DNA from: Firmicutes bacterium HGW-Firmicutes-10
Lineage (GTDB): Bacteria; Bacillota_I; Bacilli_A; Erysipelotrichales; Erysipelotrichaceae
Length of the DNA: 10,125 bases
NCBI GenBank assembly: GCA_002841605.1
Contig: PHAF01000067.1
Coordinates: forward strand, 1 to 10,125
Reading direction: 5' to 3'
This document shows, one piece after another, positions 5,678 through 10,125 of this stretch. The stretch's first letter is position 1, and every line of letters begins with the position of its first letter. The notes under the pieces were generated by a model. That model searched no databases. It was not told the DNA's origin and was given only the letters and a program-made list of their open reading frames with translations. The position numbers were made by a program, and so were the translations under genes.

Positions 5678-6274
5678 TTACTTCAGTTTTTCAGCAATCA
5701 TCAAGAGTCTTTTCGTTTGATATTCGATGGCACCTCGAACATCCTCAACCATCTCTCCTTGTTGATTGACGCTGACGCTGGTTCCGTAAGGATTGCCTCC
5801 GGCCGTGAAGAGAGATGCATCCGTATAACCCGGAGCAACGACGATCGCACCCCAATGATACATCGTAGTATAAAGCGATAAGATCGTCGCTTCTTGTCCA
5901 CCGTGGGGATTTTGAGCAGAAGTCATGGCACTGACTGCTTTGTTGGCCAGTTTGCCCTTTGACCAAAGGCCGCCTTGAACGTCCAAGAACTGCTTCATTT
6001 GAGCGGGTAAGTTGCCAAAGCGGGTCGGGGCACTGAAGAGAATGGCGTCCGCCCAGTCAAGATCGGCCGATGATGCCGTGGGAATATCTTTGGTTGCTTC
6101 TTGAACGGCTTTCCAGCCCGGCTGAGAATCGATGACCGACTGAGGCGCTAATTCCTGTACCTTTAACAGGCGTACCTCGGCACCGGCTTTTTCGGCGGCT
6201 TCCTTCGCCCATTGGGACATGGTCAGGTTCGTTCCATAAGTGCTGTAATATACGATGGCTAGTTTTGTTGACAT
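5678..6274 (-). CDS. wrbA: WrbA-type NAD(P)H:quinone oxidoreductase
   Basis: This 198-residue flavodoxin-fold protein is typical of the WrbA (type IV NAD(P)H:quinone oxidoreductase) family and has the usual length. The FMN phosphate loop is Y-Y-S-T-Y-G-T-N at 9-16. The family signature S-A-P-T-R-F-G-N lies at 81-88, followed by Q-M-K-Q-F-L-D, G-G-L-W-S-K-G-K-L and H-G-G-Q-E at 124-128. It should be a tetrameric cytoplasmic FMN enzyme reducing quinones by two electrons, avoiding semiquinone radicals. A strong AGGAGG site lies 6 bases before the ATG. A perfect inverted repeat overlaps its probable promoter and resembles the operator of the HxlR-type regulator gene encoded upstream on the same strand. 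This suggests induction by quinones or other electrophiles. Confidence 0.93.
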   Translation of the reverse strand: MSTKLAIVYYSTYGTNLTMSQWAKEAAEKAGAEVRLLKVQELAPQSVIDSQPGWKAVQEATKDIPTASSADLDWADAILFSAPTRFGNLPAQMKQFLDVQGGLWSKGKLANKAVSAMTSAQNPHGGQEATILSLYTTMYHWGAIVVAPGYTDASLFTAGGNPYGTSVSVNQQGEMVEDVRGAIEYQTKRLLMIAEKLK

Positions 6275-6289
6275 GTGTGTCCTCCTATA

Positions 6290-6308
6290 TACTTACAAAT
6301 AGTAAGTA
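6290..6308. promoter_or_regulatory. HxlR-type operator at the wrbA promoter
   Basis: A perfect 7-bp inverted repeat, TACTTAC-aaata-GTAAGTA, lies directly upstream of the wrbA ribosome site. A second, partial copy (AACTAACAAAAG, 6308-6319) adjoins it. The repeat covers the likely -10 (TACTAT on the minus strand, 6304-6299; possible -35 TTAATA at 6327-6322), so a bound repressor would block transcription. Half-sites of this type are typical of YodB/CatR-like HxlR regulators. Confidence 0.68.
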
Positions 6309-6325
6309 ACTAACAAAAGTATATT

Positions 6326-6348
6326 AAAAGTGACGATGATTGTCACTT
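6326..6348 (-). terminator. Weak hairpin terminator after the DUF1003 gene
   Basis: On the minus strand, AAGTGAC/GTCACTT (6348-6342 with 6334-6328), loop of 7, is followed by TTAATAT rather than a solid T run. It overlaps the DUF1003 stop codon. Termination is probably partial, so some read-through into wrbA is likely. Confidence 0.5.
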
Positions 6349-6804
6349 CATTTGCTCATGATTATTTTGTAAAAGTTCAAGGATCTTTTTTTGCTGTACT
6401 TTCAGGGAATTGATTTCAGTTCGCAATTCTTCTAGAAGCACGATGGACTGCTGATCGACGATGTAATCATTTTCGATGCGTAGGCTGTCCTTCACTTCCT
6501 GTCGGTTTTGAGACATCATGATGATCGGTGCCTGTAAAGCCGCAATACAAGACAATACAAGATTAAGCAGTATAAAAGGGTAGGGATCGAAAGGTTTTTT
6601 AATCAACACATAGGCATTGAGTGATATCCAGACAATAATGACGATGGTGAAAGTAATGATGAATCCCCAGCTGCCTACTTTTTCAGAAATCGTATCCGAC
6701 AATTTCTGTCCGAATGTCAGCTGTTGATCATGAATGATATTGATACTTTTTCCTTCGGATTCCTTAATCAGTATTTCCGGGTTGATTTTTCCTTTTTTTG
6801 CCAT
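6343..6804 (-). CDS. DUF1003 membrane protein
   Basis: This 153-residue protein is dominated by a DUF1003 domain. There is a conserved F-G-Q-K-L-S-D (31-37) and G-S-W-G-F-I (44-49), and a first membrane segment at about 47-68. The signature F-D-P-Y-P-F-I-L-L-N-L (72-82) leads into a second membrane segment, then Q-A-P-I-I-M-M-S-Q-N-R-Q (91-102). A heptad-like C-terminal helix (about 118-150) follows. The family is an integral membrane protein group of unknown biochemical role. I take the ATG at 6804, which follows the regulator's TAA by a single base (TAATATG) and begins in a typical Lys-rich N-terminus. An in-frame GTG at 6837 would overlap the regulator gene by 32 bases without a ribosome site. 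Coupling to the HxlR regulator suggests co-expression under redox stress, which is inference. Confidence 0.87.
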   Translation of the reverse strand: MAKKGKINPEILIKESEGKSINIIHDQQLTFGQKLSDTISEKVGSWGFIITFTIVIIVWISLNAYVLIKKPFDPYPFILLNLVLSCIAALQAPIIMMSQNRQEVKDSLRIENDYIVDQQSIVLLEELRTEINSLKVQQKKILELLQNNHEQMK

Positions 6805-6805
6805 A

Positions 6806-7123
6806 TTATTTGCCGTGCCATTTGGTGGCCCATTCACCGATTTGATCCATGGCTGTTTTTAAATCGCGTCCTTTATCCGTGAGCTGATATTCAACGCGTA
6901 TGGGGTGGGAGTCGCTTACAAGACGGTCGATCAATCCTTCATCTTCCAACTCTTTCAGTCGAAAGGTGAGCATGCGCGCGCTCAGCTGCGGGATGATTTG
7001 CTCAAGCTGTGAGAAGCGCAGATTGCTTTCCATCAGTGAATGAATGATCAGTCCGTTCCAACGTTTTCCGAGGATTTCAAATGCATGTTCGAATTTGGGG
7101 CAGAGTTTGATTTCAGTGCTCAT
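6806..7123 (-). CDS. HxlR-family redox-sensing regulator (YodB/CatR-like)
   Basis: This 105-residue winged helix protein of the HxlR family opens with L-C-P-K-F-E-H-A-F followed by L-G-K-R-W-N-G-L-I-I-H. This is very close to the N-terminus of Bacillus subtilis YodB and CatR. Cys8 corresponds to the conserved N-terminal Cys that senses quinones, diamide and hypochlorite in those repressors. The recognition region is R-F-S-Q-L-E-Q-I-I-P-Q-L-S-A-R-M-L, and the wing includes P-I-R-V-E-Y-Q-L-T. Cys8 is the only cysteine, so the protein ends without the C-terminal cysteines of YodB and resembles single-Cys CatR. The ribosome site AGGAAGTGAT precedes the ATG. It probably represses itself and wrbA through the inverted repeats at 7158-7174 and 6290-6308. 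Confidence 0.9.
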   Translation of the reverse strand: MSTEIKLCPKFEHAFEILGKRWNGLIIHSLMESNLRFSQLEQIIPQLSARMLTFRLKELEDEGLIDRLVSDSHPIRVEYQLTDKGRDLKTAMDQIGEWATKWHGK

Positions 7124-7144
7124 AACATCACTTCCTTTGGGTAT

Positions 7145-7174
7145 ATTATATCATATAACTAACAAAAGGTAAGT
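7145..7174 (-). promoter_or_regulatory. HxlR gene promoter with overlapping operator
   Basis: On the minus strand, a consensus TATAAT (7150-7145) with a TGA extended element lies upstream of the regulator gene. Directly behind it is ACTAAC-aaaag-GTAAGT (7158-7174), a 6-5-6 inverted repeat with one mismatch. It has the same geometry as the wrbA operator, and AACTAACAAAAG (7157-7168) is identical in both regions. The site covers the -35/spacer region, fitting autorepression. Confidence 0.65.
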
Positions 7175-7201
7175 GGTGTGAATCTGCATCAGGGATACAA
7201 A

Positions 7202-7207
7202 TATGAT
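7202..7207 (+). promoter_or_regulatory. Probable -10 element for ptb
   Basis: TATGAT lies 25 bases before the ptb ATG. No convincing -35 box is present, and the HxlR operator lies about 28 bases further upstream, so the regulator might also influence ptb. The assignment is tentative. Confidence 0.35.
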
Positions 7208-7231
7208 AAAATAAGGTCAGGAGGGATTTCT

Positions 7232-8137
7232 ATGAACTTATTTGATTTCTTACTTGAAAAAGCGGCTTCTTTGCCGAAAATGGCGATGGCGGTCGCAGTT
7301 GCTCAGGATGAAGATGTTTTGTCTGCGGTAAGCAAAGCTGTGGCTCACGGATTTGTGGATGCTGTCTTAATCGGCGATGAAGAGAAGATCATTCATATCG
7401 CCAAACAGCATGATTTTGATATTTCTACGATGCGGATTGTCAATGAAACAGATCCGACACTGGCATGTGCCAAAGCGGTTCAACTGGTGGCACAAGGGGA
7501 GTGTGGCTTACTGATGAAGGGTCTGGTGGATACATCCATCATCCTTAAAGCTGTGTTGAATAAAGAGGAAGGTTTGCGCACCGATCGCATTTTATCCCAT
7601 GTCACCGTTGCACAAGTACCGGCAATCGATCGTTTCTTTTTGATCACGGATGCCGCTATGAATCTGTATCCGGATTTGATGGCGAAGAAGCAGATCATTG
7701 ATAACGCGGTGCATGTTGCCCATGCATTGGGTATAGAAGTCCCGAAGGTCGCGGCAGTTTGTGCGGTGGAAAAAGTTAATCCGAAGATGCCGTGCACACT
7801 GGATGCCAAAGAACTTTCCGACATGGCCAAACGCGGAGAGATTTCCGGTTGTGAAGTGGATGGTCCGTTTGCTTTGGACAATGCGGTTTCTGTTTTGGCC
7901 GCGAAGCATAAAGGCATCACAACGCCCAATGCCGGAATGGCGGATGTATTGCTGGTTCCCAATATCGAAGCGGGTAATATGTTGTATAAGTCCGTTACCT
8001 TTTTTGCCGATGGTACGGCAGCCGGCATGATCGTTGGCGCAAAAGCACCGATCGTACTTACTTCTCGTGCGGATAGTGATATGAATAAGCTGGTATCCAT
8101 CGCTTTAAGTGTGGTCGTGGCGGGTTTTGGCGGATAG
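7232..8137 (+). CDS. ptb: Phosphate butyryltransferase
   Basis: This 301-residue protein spans the whole PTA/PTB domain, and its length matches Ptb enzymes. It is predicted to convert butyryl-CoA and phosphate to butyryl phosphate and CoA in the cytoplasm, the step before butyrate kinase in butyrate formation. Family segments include M-K-G-L-V-D-T-S (95-102), C-A-V-E-K-V-N-P-K-M-P-C-T-L-D-A (177-192), D-G-P-F-A-L-D-N-A (210-218), V-P-N-I-E-A-G-N-M-L-Y-K (242-253) and a closing G-A-K-A-P-I-V-L-T-S-R-A-D-S (269-282). A phosphate acetyltransferase or branched-chain acyl role is possible, but these segments are closer to Ptb. The ATG at 7232 has AGGAGGG 6 bases upstream; the in-frame GTG at 7178 has no ribosome site. 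A butyrate kinase gene does not follow, which is unusual. Confidence 0.9.
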   Translation: MNLFDFLLEKAASLPKMAMAVAVAQDEDVLSAVSKAVAHGFVDAVLIGDEEKIIHIAKQHDFDISTMRIVNETDPTLACAKAVQLVAQGECGLLMKGLVDTSIILKAVLNKEEGLRTDRILSHVTVAQVPAIDRFFLITDAAMNLYPDLMAKKQIIDNAVHVAHALGIEVPKVAAVCAVEKVNPKMPCTLDAKELSDMAKRGEISGCEVDGPFALDNAVSVLAAKHKGITTPNAGMADVLLVPNIEAGNMLYKSVTFFADGTAAGMIVGAKAPIVLTSRADSDMNKLVSIALSVVVAGFGG

Positions 8138-8162
8138 AATCAAGAGATTTCTTCTTGATTTT
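8138..8162 (+). terminator. Probable terminator after ptb
   Basis: An 8-bp stem AATCAAGA/TCTTGATT (8138-8145 with 8153-8160), loop of 7, continues into TT. It starts right after the ptb stop codon. The stem is AT-rich and the T run short, so it may be leaky. Confidence 0.55.
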
Positions 8163-8163
8163 G

Positions 8164-8172
8164 TGATACAAT
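8164..8172 (+). promoter_or_regulatory. Extended -10 promoter of the 108-residue ORF
   Basis: TGA followed by TACAAT (8167-8172) forms an extended -10 element 16 bases before the ATG, with a GGTGAT ribosome site in between. No clear -35 is seen. Confidence 0.45.
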
Positions 8173-8188
8173 CGTTTTCGGTGATTAT

Positions 8189-8515
8189 ATGAAAGAAATT
8201 ATTGAGTGTTACAAAGTAGATACCATCACATTGCAGCGCAATGACGGATTTTGGCTGAGTGAAGGCCGATTGATTTTGCGTTCAATCAATGTCGGTGAGT
8301 TGGTTGAGGATCGTTATCAGAGTCCGTTTGCGGAAGCCCGTTTTTCGCTTAGCGAAGAAGACACCCAGTCGATGATGCTTTTGTTGGATGCGGATCAGGA
8401 CAGTCTTGCATATCGTTTGAAACAACATTTCGAAGGTGCAGCGGTATTGGATCGTTTCAAACGTTTCTGTGATGAAAACAAGCTTAAATACCATTATCAG
8501 TTTATAACCGGTTAA
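8189..8515 (+). CDS. Conserved-looking protein of unknown function
   Basis: This 108-residue protein is not recognised. It has no signal peptide or membrane segment and should be cytoplasmic. The N-terminal half looks beta-rich (alternating hydrophobics in I-I-E-C-Y-K-V-D-T-I-T-L). The C-terminal half looks helical (S-E-E-D-T-Q-S-M-M-L-L-L, then L-D-R-F-K-R-F-C-D-E-N-K). GGTGAT, matching the 3' half of an ideal ribosome site, precedes the ATG by three bases. It is flanked by its own weak promoter and a strong terminator, so it is probably a single-gene unit. The normal codon content and clean boundaries support a real gene, but no function can be assigned. Confidence 0.7.
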   Translation: MKEIIECYKVDTITLQRNDGFWLSEGRLILRSINVGELVEDRYQSPFAEARFSLSEEDTQSMMLLLDADQDSLAYRLKQHFEGAAVLDRFKRFCDENKLKYHYQFITG

Positions 8516-8521
8516 CTATCG

Positions 8522-8556
8522 GACAAAAAAAGTGAGAAATTCTCACTTTTTTTGTC
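8522..8556. terminator. Bidirectional terminator between convergent genes
   Basis: A 16-bp perfect palindrome has a 3-base loop (8522-8537 with 8541-8556). Its core GTGAGA/TCTCAC is flanked by seven A residues on one side and seven T on the other, so it is symmetrical and works on both strands. It serves the 108-residue ORF and the minus-strand lipoprotein, whose stop codon it touches. Confidence 0.88.
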
Positions 8557-8816
8557 TACTTTGAGGATGGCCGGTAGAAGATATACTCATCCCCGATGGA
8601 ATATTTGTCATATTCGGATTTCTTGTCGATTTTAATGGTTGCTTCAAAGTTACCTTCCATTCCTTCGATTTTGTAAGTAACCATAAAGTAGTAGTTTCCA
8701 TTGATGACTTCCTTGTTTACGATCGTGCTTCTGGTTTCTTCGCCTTTATTTGAAGAACATCCGCCAACAAGGGTTAGCAGCAGGAAAAAAGCGATGAGTA
8801 TGATTATTTTTCTCAT
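8556..8816 (-). CDS. Small lipoprotein of unknown function
   Basis: This 86-residue precursor begins M-R-K followed by a hydrophobic stretch and lipobox L-V-G-G-C with Cys20. The mature protein of about 67 residues should be lipid-anchored on the outer membrane face. The mature part looks all-beta (G-N-Y-Y-F-M-V-T-Y-K, then F-E-A-T-I-K-I, then Y-S-I-G-D-E-Y-I-F-Y), like small single-domain lipoproteins common in Bacillota. No enzyme motif is seen. An AGAGGG site lies 7 bases before the ATG. Its promoter is divergent from that of the alpha/beta hydrolase. Confidence 0.82.
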   Translation of the reverse strand: MRKIIILIAFFLLLTLVGGCSSNKGEETRSTIVNKEVINGNYYFMVTYKIEGMEGNFEATIKIDKKSEYDKYSIGDEYIFYRPSSK

Positions 8817-8839
8817 ATTGATTCCCTCTCATTTTGATA

Positions 8840-8868
8840 ACTATAGCATGATACTTCTGTCATGTCGA
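8840..8868 (-). promoter_or_regulatory. Promoter of the small lipoprotein gene
   Basis: On the minus strand, TCGACA (8868-8863) and TATAGT (8845-8840) are separated by 17 bases, with TGC as an extended element next to the -10. Confidence 0.65.
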
Positions 8869-8945
8869 CTTTGTGATAATGTTAAAAAACTATACTTATT
8901 AGTCGAATATTCGTAAAAAATTGGTTTAGGAATCTCAAAAGAATC

Positions 8946-8954
8946 TGATATAAT
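8946..8954 (+). promoter_or_regulatory. Extended -10 promoter of the alpha/beta hydrolase gene
   Basis: TGA plus consensus TATAAT (8949-8954) lies 24 bases before the ATG. The -35 region is weak (TTTAGG at 8925-8930, 18-base spacer). Confidence 0.6.
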
Positions 8955-8978
8955 GAAAGTAATAAATGAGGTGATGCA

Positions 8979-9767
8979 ATGGCTTATTTTAGTTATCGAG
9001 GCATCGACTATCACTACCAGGTTTTCGGTTTGGGGGAGCCCATCATATTCCTACACGGTATCGGCAACGATTTGTACCAACCGAAGATCCACCTTATGAA
9101 TTTGCCGGGACATGTAATCATGCCGGATATCCGCGGTCATGGTCAGTCGGGTCACAATAATGATCCGATGAGTTATGGTCTTTTAGCTGAGGATTTGCGC
9201 CTTTTTGCCAAGCATTTGGGACTTAAGGATTTTATTTTAGGTGGTATCGACATGGGTGCGGGCATTGCATTGAACTTTACACTCAAACATCCCGGGATGG
9301 TCAAGAAACTTATTTTGGTACGTCCATCCGCCTTGGATATGCCCTGTGATCCATACATCCGGCAGATTTATGAGCGGTTGACGCTCTTTCTGAAATTGCA
9401 TCACGGCATCGAGCATTTTAAACGTTCGGATGATTACAATGAACTATTCGATATCAGTCCGTATGCGGCGTATCATTTGTTGCGTCACTTTACCGATCCG
9501 GTAGCACAGCATTTTCCGGACAAGTTTCAACAAATGATCGATGATGTACCGATCAATTCGTTGGAAGATCTTAAGAAGATTCACTGTCCGGTATTGACCG
9601 TGGTTACCGATGGTGACATGGTCCACCCGGTGCATTACGGTGATCAGTTGAATGAACATATTCCTCATCATACCTTGGTAAAGATCACACCGAAACCGCA
9701 AAACGAGCGTAATCACTTGCGTGAACTGGAACATGCGATATATGATTTCTTGAATCCTATGAAATGA
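8979..9767 (+). CDS. Alpha/beta hydrolase with Asp in the nucleophile position
   Basis: This 262-residue single-domain alpha/beta hydrolase is probably cytoplasmic. The oxyanion-hole motif is L-H-G-I-G (25-29) and a D-I-R-G-H-G-Q-S segment follows. The nucleophile elbow is G-G-I-D-M-G-A-G (88-95), with Asp91 where most relatives have Ser. The likely acid is Asp213 in D-G-D-M-V-H-P (211-217) and the base His246 in N-H-L-R-E-L-E. A helical cap region lies at about 118-195. Asp nucleophiles occur in haloalkane dehalogenases and epoxide hydrolases, but the remaining sequence looks like the general esterase/lactonase-type group. The substrate is therefore unknown. The ATG has a strong GAGGTGAT site three bases upstream. 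The gene stands alone between its own promoter and terminator. Confidence 0.88.
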   Translation: MAYFSYRGIDYHYQVFGLGEPIIFLHGIGNDLYQPKIHLMNLPGHVIMPDIRGHGQSGHNNDPMSYGLLAEDLRLFAKHLGLKDFILGGIDMGAGIALNFTLKHPGMVKKLILVRPSALDMPCDPYIRQIYERLTLFLKLHHGIEHFKRSDDYNELFDISPYAAYHLLRHFTDPVAQHFPDKFQQMIDDVPINSLEDLKKIHCPVLTVVTDGDMVHPVHYGDQLNEHIPHHTLVKITPKPQNERNHLRELEHAIYDFLNPMK

Positions 9768-9829
9768 TAAATCAAGTCTTTTAGAATCATAAGAACTTTT
9801 TGAATTGTTTGTGCATACAAAAACTGAAG

Positions 9830-9854
9830 ACAAGTAGCTTTGCTGCTTGTTTTT
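9830..9854 (+). terminator. Intrinsic terminator before the MBL-fold gene
   Basis: ACAAGTAGC (9830-9838) pairs with GCTGCTTGT (9842-9850), with one G-T wobble and a three-base loop, followed by TTTT. It ends only 16 bases before the next ATG, and the next ribosome site follows at once. It either ends the hydrolase transcript or sits in the leader of the next gene. Confidence 0.7.
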
Positions 9855-9870
9855 AAAAGGAGGGAGCAAT

Positions 9871-10125
9871 ATGAAAATCACGTCACTGATGGATAATGAA
9901 TGTAGCATTGAAGGGTTGATTAAGCAGCACGGTTTGTCTTTGCTCATTGAAACCAAGGGAAAGAAAATCCTGTTTGATACCGGAGCCGATGCGGGATTTA
10001 TTTCAAATGCGAAAGCGTTGAATATCGATCTTTCGGATGTCGATATGTGCGTATTGTCACACGGTCATTATGATCATGGCGGTGGGATCAATTCTTTCTT
10101 AAAAATTAACGGGAAAAGTCTGGTG
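9871..10125 (+). CDS. Metallo-beta-lactamase-fold hydrolase, 5' part
   Basis: The first 85 residues are seen and the gene runs off the window. The metal-binding motif S-H-G-H-Y-D-H-G-G is present (His64, His66, Asp68, His69), preceded by I-L-F-D-T-G-A (33-39) and the strand M-C-V-L-S. The opening (M-K-I-T-S-L-M-D-N) and G-L-S-L-L-I-E-T resemble the MBL subgroup often annotated as 7,8-dihydropterin-6-yl-methyl-4-(beta-D-ribofuranosyl)aminobenzene 5'-phosphate synthase-like. In bacteria the real substrate of that subgroup is not known. It is predicted to be a cytoplasmic two-metal hydrolase. AAGGAGGG lies 6 bases before the ATG. Confidence 0.87.
   Translation, partial: MKITSLMDNECSIEGLIKQHGLSLLIETKGKKILFDTGADAGFISNAKALNIDLSDVDMCVLSHGHYDHGGGINSFLKINGKSLV

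Noticed and set aside
6805..6837. GTG start extending the DUF1003 protein by 11 residues into the regulator gene
   Set aside because: There is no ribosome site before it, and the extension would overlap the regulator by 32 bases. The ATG at 6804 fits a coupled start.
7480..8100. Long open frame (206 codons) on the minus strand inside ptb
   Set aside because: It lies wholly opposite a clearly conserved ptb gene, has no ribosome site or family motifs, and is Ser/Ala/Thr-rich as expected of an antisense shadow.
9444..9956. Minus-strand open frame of 170 codons overlapping the hydrolase and MBL-fold starts
   Set aside because: It crosses two well-supported plus-strand genes and a terminator, and has no recognisable domain.
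1..10125. CRISPR array, tRNA/rRNA genes, insertion sequences, att sites or phage genes
   Set aside because: I looked for spaced direct repeats, cloverleaf-like segments, transposase motifs and terminal inverted repeats and saw none. The window reads as ordinary chromosome.

Overview
The window is a compact stretch of a low- to mid-GC Bacillota chromosome. Promoters are TATAAT-type, often with an extended TGn element. Shine-Dalgarno sites resemble AGGAGG(TGAT), and intrinsic terminators carry T runs. Gene content fits an anaerobic gut-type member of the Bacillota, possibly Erysipelotrichia or a clostridial relative: a LUD-family protein, phosphate butyryltransferase, an HxlR/YodB-like regulator and a WYL regulator. 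The lineage is inferred from content only. No insertion sequences, phage genes, tRNA/rRNA genes or CRISPR arrays were seen, and no gene-free gap reaches 300 bases.

Layout: (1) 1-443, the 3' end of a LUD-domain gene, converging at a shared terminator on a GNAT acetyltransferase / zinc-ribbon pair (minus strand). (2) 1231-2163, a membrane-anchored polysaccharide deacetylase. (3) 2285-4059, an operon of a WYL regulator, an acidic unknown protein and a nuclease lipoprotein, with tight or overlapping junctions. (4) 4072-5626 (minus), a CNNM/CorC-type transporter preceded by a strong promoter and a transcribed leader. The leader encodes a 53-codon ORF beginning M-N-D-D-P-G-D-A-D, and a terminator-like hairpin lies inside that ORF. 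(5) 5678-7123 (minus), an HxlR-type redox regulator, a DUF1003 membrane protein and a WrbA-type quinone reductase. Matching inverted repeats sit at the regulator and wrbA promoters. (6) 7232-8137, ptb, with no butyrate kinase gene beside it, then an unknown 108-residue protein. (7) 8556-8816 (minus), a small lipoprotein divergent from an alpha/beta hydrolase (8979-9767) whose nucleophile position holds Asp. (8) 9871-end, the start of a metallo-beta-lactamase-fold hydrolase.

Two regulatory units stand out. The first is the leader of the transporter gene. It has its own promoter and RBS, an Asp/Pro-rich N-terminus, an internal terminator, a possible anti-terminator that would mask the transporter's RBS, and a TAATG stop/start overlap. 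This looks like leader-peptide attenuation, plausibly responsive to Mg2+; that is inference. The second is the HxlR-wrbA unit, which looks like a quinone/electrophile-responsive circuit related to YodB/CatR of Bacillus subtilis.
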